Below are positions 35,757 through 43,727 of a DNA stretch of 64,000 nucleotides, piece after piece (positions within the stretch are counted from its first letter, which is position 1; each line of letters starts with the position of its first letter). Under the pieces are notes generated by a model. It saw only the letters and a list, made by a program, of their open reading frames with translations, was not told the DNA's origin and did no database searches. The DNA comes from DYEC01 sp034434695 (GTDB taxonomy: Bacteria; Chloroflexota; Anaerolineae; Anaerolineales; Anaerolineaceae), in assembly GCA_034434695.1 (NCBI GenBank), contig DAOTYY010000050.1, forward strand, positions 1 to 64,000, in the 5' to 3' direction. Position numbers and translations under genes: made by a program.

Positions 35757-37007
35757 ATGGACAACGAAGTCTATAGAAACTTGCGCCATAATTATCTGGT
35801 CAATCTTGGCGATGGAGCGTTCTTCGGTTTCGCAATTGGGTTTGCATCCTTTTCAACCATCCTTCCCCTGTTTGTTTCCACAATGACAAACTCGGCGTTG
35901 CTGATTGGGCTTGTACCAGCCTTACACGTGATGGGCTGGCAACTGCCGCAGTTACTAACCGCTCCAAAATTGACACATTTATCGCAATTTCGCCCTTTTG
36001 TGGTCTCGATGTCCATTCAAGAAAGATTACCATTCCTAGGACTCGCTGTTGTCGCTGCCTTTTTACCTGTGATTGGAATCAAAGCTGGGCTGGTGCTGAC
36101 ATTCATTATGCTGACCTGGCAAGGATTGGGAGGCGGCTTGACTGCAAATGGCTGGCAGAACATGATAGCCAGAGTGATACCCTCCGAACTGCGCGCAACA
36201 TTTTTTGGGATTCAATCTGCCGTTGCGAACCTGCTCGCAAGCATCAGTGCCATTGTTGCTGGGCTGATTCTTGACCGCTACTCATCACCATACAACTTTA
36301 CTGCCTGTTTCCTTCTGGCATCGCTTGCCCTTGCCATTTCCTGGATTTTTTTGCGTATGACGCGTGAGTCGGAAAGGATAACTCCAGCACCAGAAAGTAC
36401 CCAATCTCTTTCTGGTCATGTTTTACGAGTATTAAGGCAAGACAAAAATTTTGTCTGGTTTCTTCTCACTCGTGTTTTTTCGCAATTTGCTACCATGGCA
36501 TTTGCATTTTATATTGTGTTCGCCGTGAATTATCATGGGATGGATGAAGTAACAGCCGGCATCATGACCAGCGTTTTGCTAGTTACACAAACCATTGCAA
36601 ATCCAGTTCTGGGATGGCTAGGCGACCACTGGAGTCGTCGGCGGGTCATTGAGTTTGGAGCTATGGCTGCGTTGTCAAGTGCGTTGATAGCTGCATTCTC
36701 CCCTTCACTTGGCTGGTTTTATGCGGTTTTTATCCTGACAGGTATTGCAAACACTGCCTTCTGGACTATTGGTATTGCATATTCACTCGAGTTTGGCACG
36801 GAAGAAGAACGCCCTGTCTATGTGGGCATGGCAAATACATTGATCGCTCCAGCAGCCATGCTTGCCCCTATGCTGGGCGGCTGGCTGGCAGACCTGGCAG
36901 GCTATAAAACCACTTTTATTGTCTCTGCCTTAGCTGGACTGATAACGATACTCATTCTTCACTGGTTGCTTCATGACCCAACAATACAGTCTCCTTCGGA
37001 TTTATAA
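35757..37007 (+). CDS. MFS transporter
   Basis: About 416 residues with some twelve membrane helices. The cytoplasmic loop between helices 8 and 9 has GWLGDHWSRRRVIEFG, the typical MFS loop motif, and helix 5 region has the AGLILDRYSSP segment. A general drug/solute exporter; substrate unknown. I chose ATG 35757; a TTG at 35730 overlaps the terminator tail. Confidence 0.85.
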   Translation: MDNEVYRNLRHNYLVNLGDGAFFGFAIGFASFSTILPLFVSTMTNSALLIGLVPALHVMGWQLPQLLTAPKLTHLSQFRPFVVSMSIQERLPFLGLAVVAAFLPVIGIKAGLVLTFIMLTWQGLGGGLTANGWQNMIARVIPSELRATFFGIQSAVANLLASISAIVAGLILDRYSSPYNFTACFLLASLALAISWIFLRMTRESERITPAPESTQSLSGHVLRVLRQDKNFVWFLLTRVFSQFATMAFAFYIVFAVNYHGMDEVTAGIMTSVLLVTQTIANPVLGWLGDHWSRRRVIEFGAMAALSSALIAAFSPSLGWFYAVFILTGIANTAFWTIGIAYSLEFGTEEERPVYVGMANTLIAPAAMLAPMLGGWLADLAGYKTTFIVSALAGLITILILHWLLHDPTIQSPSDL

Positions 37008-37075
37008 AAGAAATACTGTACAATAAGTGATAGATACAGCTCATTTTGCACAAAGTAGAAACTTGGGAGTTCCAA

Positions 37076-37531
37076 ATGTTGGCACTTCGCAATTCAGCCA
37101 AAGCAGTGATCATTACAGACCAAGGTTTACTTACTATCAAAAAACAGGCTGGGGAATCGATCTTCTATACACTCCCAGGGGGTGGACAAAAACCAGGAGA
37201 AACCTTACCACAGGCGCTCGAACGCGAGTGCTTAGAAGAACTTGGCATTCATGTCAAAGTGGGAAACCTGCTTTACATACGAGAATATGTTGGTAAACAT
37301 CATGAATTTGCCAGCACCGATAGTGAGATTCATCAGGTGGATTTCTTTTTTGCCTGTGAAATTATCAAAGATGAAAATCCTTTCAAAGGTAAAAAACCGG
37401 ATAAAAGACAAATCGGTATCGAATGGCTGCCCATCAACCAATTGGAAAAATTCCCATTTTATCCCTCTGTTTTGCGCAAGATGCTTCGCCAACTTCCACC
37501 AGAAAAAGTTTACTTGGGAGATGTCAATTAA
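37076..37531 (+). CDS. Nudix hydrolase
   Basis: About 151 residues. The Nudix box is clear: GGGQKPGETLPQALERECLE followed by ELG (GX5EX7REUXEEXGU). Hydrolyses a nucleoside diphosphate linked to another moiety; substrate unknown. ATG at 37076 with GGGAG upstream. A TTG at 37046 is also open. An amidase gene follows after 26 nt and may be co-transcribed. Confidence 0.88.
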   Translation: MLALRNSAKAVIITDQGLLTIKKQAGESIFYTLPGGGQKPGETLPQALERECLEELGIHVKVGNLLYIREYVGKHHEFASTDSEIHQVDFFFACEIIKDENPFKGKKPDKRQIGIEWLPINQLEKFPFYPSVLRKMLRQLPPEKVYLGDVN

Positions 37532-37557
37532 CCTGTTCATTGATTAGAGGAACTGCT

Positions 37558-39234
37558 ATGGCAACATATGATCTGGTTTCCTTGAAGTTACCTAAGCTGT
37601 CGGGTACCGCTTTATCAACTTTTGCCAGCGCAATGGAAAATCCATTGTTTCGTCTTTTAGTATTGGGAAATCTTCTTGAAAATGGCGGCATCCCCAAATT
37701 GAGAAAAATGACTTTCGAAGAGCCACCTACATATACCCCTCTGCGAATTTACGACGGAGAAAAAGTTCATTCCGCGCCTTTTCCAGCATGGAAAGAACTG
37801 ATAAGAGTCACCCCGCCCAATATACCCTATTCAACGATTCGAGATTATGCAGAAGCCTATCGGCAAGGAAAAACCACTCCCCTGGCAGTAGCAGAATGCA
37901 TATTATCCGCCATTCAAGCCAGCCATCAGGAAACAATCCCCTTAAATGCTTTTATTGCTACCGATCGAGAAGACCTCATCAAGCAAGCGCGCATGTCAGC
38001 TCAGCGTCTGAAAGAAGGCCGCCCTTTGAGCTTATTAGATGGCGTACCTATTGCAGTAAAAGATGAAATTGATCAAATGCCATTTCCTACAACGGTTGGC
38101 ACGCGCTTTTTGGGTAAAAAGCCAGCTATACGGGATTCAACCGTAGTTGAGCGTTTGCGGGCAGCCGGCGCCTTGTTAATTGGTAAAGCCAACATGCACG
38201 AAATTGGAATTAACCCGAATGGTGCCAATGCTTTTCACAAACGTGTAGCCAACCCCTACGATTTGCGGCGAGATACAGGCGGCAGCTCCAGCGGCTCAGC
38301 AGCTGCCGTAGCTGCTGGTATTTGCCCGGTGGCGATAGGCGCCGATGGCGGCGGCTCTATCCGCATTCCTGCCAGTCTGTGTGGTATTGTCGGTCTCAAA
38401 CCCACCTATGGTCGCGTGAGTGAATTTGGGGCATTTCCATTATGCTGGAGCGTAGCTCATCTTGGGCCATTAGGTTGTTGTGTGGAAGACACTGCACTGA
38501 CATATGCTCTCATTGCAGGAGCAGACCGAAAAGACCCCAATTCTTTATACCAACCACCCGTACGATTGGATAACTGGAATGCAGAGGGACTAGCGGGTGT
38601 CCGGCTGGGGATTTACCGGCAATGGTTTGAACATGCCGATACAGAGGTTGTGAAAGCCAACCAAACCATGCTACAGAAATTCATAGATGCCGGCGCGTCA
38701 CTGATCGAATTCGAAATTGACGAACTAGAAGCGATGCGCATTGCCCATAGCGTCATTATTCTGGCTGAGATGGCTGCCAGTATGCGCAATTATCCAGAAT
38801 ATCAAAAAGAATTTTCCGCTTCCACTCGCCTTACACTGGTTCTAGCACGTGCCCTGACCTGCCATGATTATCTACAGGCTCAGCGAATGCGCACGCGTGC
38901 AATACGTAGTTTTGAGCAAGTTTTTCAAAATGTGGATGCCATTATCACGCCTGCGACCGCGCTCACCGCGCCCATTGTTCAACCTGACCCATCCTGTAAT
39001 GACTGGTCAGACCTAACTACCGATGTTGAAATGATGCGTTTCATTTTTGCTTCTAATTTGACAGGACACCCTGCCATCAGCTTCCCGGTGGGTTACAATG
39101 CCCAAGGTATGCCAATTGGAATGCAAGCTATTGGCAGGTATTGGGAAGAACACCTTTTGTTTCGTATTGCCTATCAGGCAGAAAAGGTGTTAGAACATCC
39201 ACTGCCCAAGATTTTCTATAAAATACTGGAATAG
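37558..39234 (+). CDS. Amidase (amidase signature family)
   Basis: About 558 residues. The signature GGSSSGSAAAVAAG with the nucleophile Ser, the preceding cis-Ser, and the Lys in GVPIAVKDEID form the Ser-cisSer-Lys triad. About 110 extra residues precede the usual amidase start, where GatA-type enzymes are shorter. The C-terminal part keeps TGHPAISFPVGYN. Not GatA judged by the extension and by the presence of a GlnRS gene next door. ATG 37558 has GAGGAACTGCT upstream. Confidence 0.88.
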   Translation: MATYDLVSLKLPKLSGTALSTFASAMENPLFRLLVLGNLLENGGIPKLRKMTFEEPPTYTPLRIYDGEKVHSAPFPAWKELIRVTPPNIPYSTIRDYAEAYRQGKTTPLAVAECILSAIQASHQETIPLNAFIATDREDLIKQARMSAQRLKEGRPLSLLDGVPIAVKDEIDQMPFPTTVGTRFLGKKPAIRDSTVVERLRAAGALLIGKANMHEIGINPNGANAFHKRVANPYDLRRDTGGSSSGSAAAVAAGICPVAIGADGGGSIRIPASLCGIVGLKPTYGRVSEFGAFPLCWSVAHLGPLGCCVEDTALTYALIAGADRKDPNSLYQPPVRLDNWNAEGLAGVRLGIYRQWFEHADTEVVKANQTMLQKFIDAGASLIEFEIDELEAMRIAHSVIILAEMAASMRNYPEYQKEFSASTRLTLVLARALTCHDYLQAQRMRTRAIRSFEQVFQNVDAIITPATALTAPIVQPDPSCNDWSDLTTDVEMMRFIFASNLTGHPAISFPVGYNAQGMPIGMQAIGRYWEEHLLFRIAYQAEKVLEHPLPKIFYKILE

Positions 39235-39257
39235 AAAAGCGACCTTCGCCAGATCGC
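39235..39257 (-). terminator. Terminator of the tRNA-Gln/glnS transcript
   Basis: On the minus strand GCGATC-TGGCGAA-GGTCGC is followed by TTTT. It lies 7 nt beyond the downstream tRNA-Gln and may also act on the converging amidase transcript. Confidence 0.55.
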
Positions 39258-39263
39258 CTGTAA

Positions 39264-39334
39264 CTAGGGGTGAAGGATTTGAACCTCCACACGCAGATCC
39301 AGAGTCTGCTGTCCTGCCATTAGACGACTCCCCA
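39264..39334 (-). tRNA. tRNA-Gln (anticodon CTG), degenerate acceptor stem
   Basis: D-arm, anticodon arm (GCAGA-CTCTGGA-TCTGC) and T-arm (GGAGG-TTCAAAT-CCTTC) are intact. The acceptor strands TGGGGAG and ACCCCTA leave mismatches at 6:67 (A-C) and 7:66 (G-A) and a G-U at 2:71. Discriminator G, no CCA. It lies 36 nt after the glnS stop on the same strand. Either a decaying duplicate of the tRNA upstream of glnS or a tRNA with a weak stem. Confidence 0.7.
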
Positions 39335-39370
39335 CCACGTGTCAATTGGTATCACAAAGCAGAATAACGG

Positions 39371-41059
39371 TTATTTCTCTTTGTGCTTTTCCTCGATTTT
39401 AGCCCATGTATCACGCAAAGGTACGGTCAGGTTGAAAACAAGATGATCCGCTTTTGAGTCAAGATCCACACAGAAAAACCCCTTGCGTTCGAATTGATAA
39501 CGGTCACCAGGTTTGGCATTTGCCAGACTGCACTCCACCTTGCATTCAGAAAGAACCTTCAAAGATTCAGGATTGAGATAATCCAAAAATGTCTTCCCCT
39601 CTTCGACCTTAGTCGGGTTGGGCACGGTAAACAGACGGTCATACATACGCACCTCAGCATTCAGTGCATGCCGGGCAGACACCCAATGAATTGTCCCCTG
39701 CACCTTGCGCCCATCCGGAGCATACCCGCCGCGCGTTTGCGGGTCATAGATACAGTGGATCTCTTCAACCTCGCCCGTCTGACCGTTCTTGATCACATCC
39801 ACACACTTGATAATATAACCGTATCGTAAACGCACCTCACGCTCTGGTGCAAGTCGGAAATACTTGGGAGGCGGAACTTCCCGAAAGTCATCACGTTCAA
39901 TATATATTTCCCTTGAAAATGGCACTTTACGTGTGCCTGCAGAGGGGTCTTCTGGATTGTTGATTGCCTCCAACTCCTCCACTTGATCTTCTGGATAATT
40001 CAGAATAACCACCTTAACCGGATCCAGGACACCCATTACCCTTTGAGCGCGCAGGTTCAGGTCATCTCGAATAGCATGTTCCAAAAGGGCAATATCAATT
40101 AAATTTTCATTTTTAGCTACCCCAACCTGTTCAATAAAATTACGAATAGCCTCAGGGGTATAACCTCTACGACGCAACCCGCGCAAAGTCGGCATGCGCG
40201 GGTCATCCCAACCGCTCACATAACCGTTCTCTACCAGTTCTTTCAAGTAACGTTTGCTCAATATAGTATAAGACAGGTTCAAGCGGGCAAATTCAATCTG
40301 ACGGCTATGAAAGATTCCCAATTCATCCAAAAACCAATCATAAAGTGGACGATGATCCTCATAAGCCAGATCACACAGTGAGTGGGTAACACCTTCAATC
40401 GAGTCACATTGACCATGGGCGAAGTCATACATGGGATAAATATGCCAGCGGTCACCTGTGCGATGGTGAGGACGGTGAATAATCCGGTACATCACCGGAT
40501 CTCGCATGTTCAAATTACCGGAAGCCATATCAATCTTTGCTCGCAAGACACGCGAGCCTTCTGGAAATTCACCATTGCGCATACGTCGAAACAAATCCAG
40601 ATTTTCTTCAACCGAACGGTTGCGATATGGACTTTCTTTTCCAGGCTCTGTTAATGTTCCACGATACTCACGAATCTGCTCCGGGCTCAGGTCATCCACA
40701 TAGGCTTTTCCCTTTTGAATCAACAATAAAGCAAACTCATAGAGCTGCTCAAAATAGTCCGAAGCGTAATATTCCCGATCACCCCAATCAAACCCCAGCC
40801 AGCGAATATCTTCTTTGATCGCCTCAACGTACTCCACATCTTCCTTGACAGGATTTGTGTCATCAAAACGAAGATTGCACTCACCACCGAAGGCTTCGGC
40901 AACACCAAAATCAATGCAGATGGCTTTGGCATGACCTATGTGTAAATAGCCATTGGGTTCAGGAGGGAAACGTGTACGCACATAACTAAACCTTCCAGTA
41001 CGCAGGTCTTCTTCTACTGCCTCAAGGATAAAATTTTTAGGGGTGGTTGTTGGGGTCAT
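39371..41059 (-). CDS. glnS: Glutaminyl-tRNA synthetase
   Basis: About 562 residues. Class I synthetase charging tRNA-Gln directly. HIGH motif as YLHIGHAKAICID (HIGH 40-43), KMSKS-equivalent YTILSKRYL, and RFDDTNPVKEDVEYVEAI typical of GlnRS; full C-terminal beta-barrel anticodon domains. The ATG at 41059 has AGGAGG upstream. The open frame extends 50 codons further, but that part reads through a tRNA-Gln gene and is not coding. It sits between two tRNA-Gln genes on the same strand. Confidence 0.97.
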   Translation of the reverse strand: MTPTTTPKNFILEAVEEDLRTGRFSYVRTRFPPEPNGYLHIGHAKAICIDFGVAEAFGGECNLRFDDTNPVKEDVEYVEAIKEDIRWLGFDWGDREYYASDYFEQLYEFALLLIQKGKAYVDDLSPEQIREYRGTLTEPGKESPYRNRSVEENLDLFRRMRNGEFPEGSRVLRAKIDMASGNLNMRDPVMYRIIHRPHHRTGDRWHIYPMYDFAHGQCDSIEGVTHSLCDLAYEDHRPLYDWFLDELGIFHSRQIEFARLNLSYTILSKRYLKELVENGYVSGWDDPRMPTLRGLRRRGYTPEAIRNFIEQVGVAKNENLIDIALLEHAIRDDLNLRAQRVMGVLDPVKVVILNYPEDQVEELEAINNPEDPSAGTRKVPFSREIYIERDDFREVPPPKYFRLAPEREVRLRYGYIIKCVDVIKNGQTGEVEEIHCIYDPQTRGGYAPDGRKVQGTIHWVSARHALNAEVRMYDRLFTVPNPTKVEEGKTFLDYLNPESLKVLSECKVECSLANAKPGDRYQFERKGFFCVDLDSKADHLVFNLTVPLRDTWAKIEEKHKEK

Positions 41060-41118
41060 AGAACCATTCCTCCTGATATAGAACACCCTGTTGGGATCGC
41101 AGGGTGTCCTGGGGCAGA

Positions 41119-41189
41119 CTGGGGGCAAGGGATTCGAACCCCTATATACAGATCCAGAGTCTGCTGTCCTACCGTTGAACGAGCCCCCA
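41119..41189 (-). tRNA. tRNA-Gln (anticodon CTG)
   Basis: Acceptor TGGGGGC/GCCCCCA pairs perfectly (U1-A72 as GlnRS prefers), D-arm with AACGG loop, anticodon loop CTCTGGA (CTG), T-arm AGGGG-TTCGAAT-CCCTT, discriminator G. It lies 59 nt upstream of the glnS ATG on the same strand, directly after a consensus-like promoter. Confidence 0.95.
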
Positions 41190-41199
41190 CCAAGTGCTA

Positions 41200-41228
41200 A
41201 TTTTATCACGCGCTAAGTAATTCGTCAA
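41200..41228 (-). promoter_or_regulatory. Promoter of the tRNA-Gln/glnS unit
   Basis: On the minus strand TTGACG (41228-41223), 17-nt spacer, TAAAAT (41205-41200), 10 nt before the tRNA. It is 14 bp from the end of the inserted 120-bp element. Confidence 0.8.
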
Positions 41229-41242
41229 ACGATGCGCGTTGA

Positions 41243-41362
41243 GTGACTGCTCCAAATTTGGTAGATATGCGTTGAAACCGCCAGATTTGGGGGATAGCAA
41301 GGGTTTCCGATCCCCAGATATGGCGGTTGTCAAGTTAAGTTTACCAGTTTTGGAACAGTCAC
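41243..41362. mobile_element. 120-bp MITE-like element with 8-bp target duplication
   Basis: The 21-bp ends match as inverted repeats in 18 positions: GTGACTGCTCCAAA... at 41243 and ...TTTGGAACAGTCAC at 41362. Inside is a second strong palindrome (AACCGCCAGATTTGGGGGAT against ATCCCCAGATATGGCGGTT). The element is flanked by the direct repeat CGCGTTGA (41235-41242 and 41363-41370), as expected for a transposition target duplication. It has no coding capacity, so a transposase would act in trans. The family is not identified. Confidence 0.75.
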
Positions 41363-41364
41363 CG

Positions 41365-41455
41365 CGTTGAAAAGTCATTTTTATCTTATTATCTATACGA
41401 AAAATGTGTTACCGTATATTAGGGAGCAATTTTTGTTTTTCAGCACTCTCTCATC
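41365..41455 (-). repeat. Dispersed repeat, copy B (inverted relative to copy A)
   Basis: Read on the minus strand it aligns with 35182-35284: both have GATGAG..GTG(C/T)TGAAAAACAAAA, then CTCCCTA-TATA, CGGTAA-ACA, TTTTTCGTATAGAT and finally GACTTTT-CAAC. Copy B is about ten bases shorter and its outer end is cut by the 120-bp element's target site. Confidence 0.65.
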
Positions 41456-41561
41456 AAACCAAACGAAAAAGCAGAAACTCTTCTCACCCAATGTGCCAGA
41501 AGGGAAAATGTTCTAGGGTAAAATAACCAACACATACATTGAGGAATGGAGTTTCATCAAC

Positions 41562-42284
41562 ATGCAACTGTATTACATCCGTCATGCACAATCCACAAAC
41601 AACGCACTGTATGCCAGCAACGGTTCTCTGGCAGGTCGCAGGGATGATCCAGAATTGACCGAAATTGGCGTTCAACAAGCTAAAATCCTGGCTGATTTTT
41701 TAAGACAAAACTCGACTAGCGAACAAATTAACTCCAACGACCTCCAAAATGTCTCTGGTTTTCGTATCACCCATCTGTACACTTCCCTGATGGTTCGCGC
41801 AGTGGCAACAGGGGCATGGATCGCACGTGAATTGGGTTTGCCCCTGCATGGCTGGGTTGACTTACATGAATGGGGAGGAATCTACCTGGAAGATGAAATC
41901 AGTGGAGAAAAGATTGGTCAGTCAGGTCGGGGACGCTCCTTCTTCCAGAAACATTTTCCCGAACTCGTTTTGCCTTCCGAAGTTAGCGAATCGGGGTGGT
42001 GGAATCGTGCCCCCGAGAGAAAAGAGGAATTCCGGCCGCGGGGGCAAAGAGTTTTGGAAACATTGTTGTCCAGACACGGAAATCGAGATGATAATGTCGT
42101 TTTCGTCACTCATGGTGGTTTCTTCAATGTATTTGTCTGGACTTTGTTAGGGTTGCCAGAGGAGAATCCTTTTTGGTTCGAATTAAATAACGCCTCAATT
42201 TCGCGCTTTGACTTTGCCGAAGGAAAAGTACGCCTGGTATATCTCAATCGGATAGATTTCATGCCCAGAGAACTGATTACTTAA
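41562..42284 (+). CDS. Histidine phosphatase family protein
   Basis: 240 residues. LYYIRHAQSTNN holds the phospho-accepting His (RHA rather than the common RHG), and VFVTHGGFFNVF the second catalytic His. The middle part is longer than in simple phosphoglycerate mutases and the substrate is unknown. GGAG upstream of the ATG. tatC follows after 12 nt. Confidence 0.85.
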   Translation: MQLYYIRHAQSTNNALYASNGSLAGRRDDPELTEIGVQQAKILADFLRQNSTSEQINSNDLQNVSGFRITHLYTSLMVRAVATGAWIARELGLPLHGWVDLHEWGGIYLEDEISGEKIGQSGRGRSFFQKHFPELVLPSEVSESGWWNRAPERKEEFRPRGQRVLETLLSRHGNRDDNVVFVTHGGFFNVFVWTLLGLPEENPFWFELNNASISRFDFAEGKVRLVYLNRIDFMPRELIT

Positions 42285-42296
42285 GAAGATTGTGAG

Positions 42297-43022
42297 ATGG
42301 ACAATCAGGAACAAATACCGAGTGTCATCAGCGACCTAAGACCCCATCTTGTCGAATTGCGATCGCGGCTACTGAAAGCGTTAATCGCGTTGATCATTTC
42401 AACCCTCATAAGTTTTTCGATTGCAAATCACCTGATTGAAATTCTGACTCGTCCAATTGGAGGAATACAAAGCCTTCAATCCATTGAGGTTACCGAAAAT
42501 GTTGGGGTCTTTATGCGGGTTTCCTTATTGTCTGGTTTCACCCTCTCTTTCCCAATTGTGTTATATCAGGTGTTAGCATTTGTTCTACCCGGACTGAATG
42601 AAAAAGAGAAACACTGGCTAAAGCTGTTAATGCCCCTAGCAACATCCCTCTTCCTCGCTGGGGTCATTTTCGCCTATTTTGTTATGCTGCCAGCCGCATT
42701 ACCTTTCTTAATTAGTTTTGCAGGGATTCAAACCATTCCCAGACCAATGAACTACATTAACTTTGTTACCAGTCTTTTATTTTGGATCGGGGTAGGATTT
42801 GAAATGCCCTTGGTAATTTTCATGATGGCAAAACTAGGACTAGTTACAGCGGGTGGTTTAACCCGACAATGGCGAATTGCCATTGTGCTGATTGCAATCC
42901 TAGCAGCCGTGATCACCCCCACCATCGACCCAGTCAACATGGGATTACTGATGCTACCACTTGTTAGTTTATATCTCCTCAGTATATTGCTGGCACTGTT
43001 TGCTCGCCCCCTCAAAAAATGA
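42297..43022 (+). CDS. tatC: Twin-arginine translocase subunit TatC
   Basis: 241 residues and six membrane helices. The N-terminal cytoplasmic HLVELRSRLLKAL and the loop FPIVLYQVLAFVLPGLNEKEKHW are the signal-peptide-binding signatures. It exports folded proteins with RR signal peptides; the L,D-transpeptidase encoded at 62-63 kb carries such a signal. No tatA is adjacent. Confidence 0.95.
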   Translation: MDNQEQIPSVISDLRPHLVELRSRLLKALIALIISTLISFSIANHLIEILTRPIGGIQSLQSIEVTENVGVFMRVSLLSGFTLSFPIVLYQVLAFVLPGLNEKEKHWLKLLMPLATSLFLAGVIFAYFVMLPAALPFLISFAGIQTIPRPMNYINFVTSLLFWIGVGFEMPLVIFMMAKLGLVTAGGLTRQWRIAIVLIAILAAVITPTIDPVNMGLLMLPLVSLYLLSILLALFARPLKK

Positions 43023-43067
43023 TCAAATTTTCGTCCAAGTCCATTTACTCTTGAGAAAAAGATTCGG

Positions 43068-43727
43068 TTATTTTTCTATTTCTTTGCAGTCAGGTGAAGG
43101 TGTAGAGTGATAGATTAAATCATAAATCACCAACAAATCGGACATTTCAATATCTGTTTGAAGGTGCTGAGGGACAAGATCACTCCAAGCCATTACCTCA
43201 AAAAAGGATGGCGAGCTTAACAGAACATCACACAGGTTGTTATTTATCAGACCACGTTTCCAGGAATCATAAGTCATTTCTTGTCTGGCTGACGTTACAG
43301 AGGTCAGCGTAGAAAGCAACTGCTCGCGTCCTTCGTCATCAAATATCACATAGCCATGCAAAGGAACATTGAGCCCAATTAACTGAACAACAGACTTGTG
43401 ATGAACTTCTTTGCCCCTTTCTAGAGAATCTAGCGAATCAGACACCTGCACGACAACTGACTGAGTATCCAATTCTTTGAGAATGACATTGGGGGGGCGA
43501 GACAGTGTTACAAAAAGCATCCACACTCCACGCACATTTGTTTCTTCTTTTTGCAAACTGTCCACATGAATAATAAGCAGGTTATATTGCGTGTTGAATA
43601 CCTGCACCTTCTGTGAAAATAGAGGAGAAGGAGCCATAAACTGCCTGGCAACATAAAAAAGCAAAAATCCCACCACGGCGCATATGACAAACCAGGCTGG
43701 CAACAAGAGAAGATATAACTTCTTCAT
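43068..43727 (-). CDS. Membrane-anchored protein of unknown family (last gene of the ftsZ-like operon)
   Basis: 219 residues. One N-terminal membrane helix (about 7-30), the rest probably extracellular. The pattern of a hydrophobic strand, VWMLFVTLSRPPNVILKEL, then a helix-rich segment around VVQLIGLNVPLHGYVIFDD loosely recalls LytR-CpsA-Psr (LCP) proteins, but the LCP SIPRD signature is missing. Its ATG shares the A of the upstream TAA (TAATG), so translation is coupled to the preceding secreted protein. No function can be assigned. Confidence 0.7.
   Translation of the reverse strand: MKKLYLLLLPAWFVICAVVGFLLFYVARQFMAPSPLFSQKVQVFNTQYNLLIIHVDSLQKEETNVRGVWMLFVTLSRPPNVILKELDTQSVVVQVSDSLDSLERGKEVHHKSVVQLIGLNVPLHGYVIFDDEGREQLLSTLTSVTSARQEMTYDSWKRGLINNNLCDVLLSSPSFFEVMAWSDLVPQHLQTDIEMSDLLVIYDLIYHSTPSPDCKEIEK

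Noticed and set aside
37558..39234. Amidase gene as GatA of the tRNA amidotransferase
   Set aside because: It is longer at the N-terminus than GatA, has no gatB or gatC nearby, and a GlnRS is encoded next door.
41060..41209. N-terminal extension of the glnS reading frame by 50 codons
   Set aside because: It reads through the tRNA-Gln gene at 41119-41189; an AGGAGG stands before the ATG at 41059, where GlnRS homology begins.
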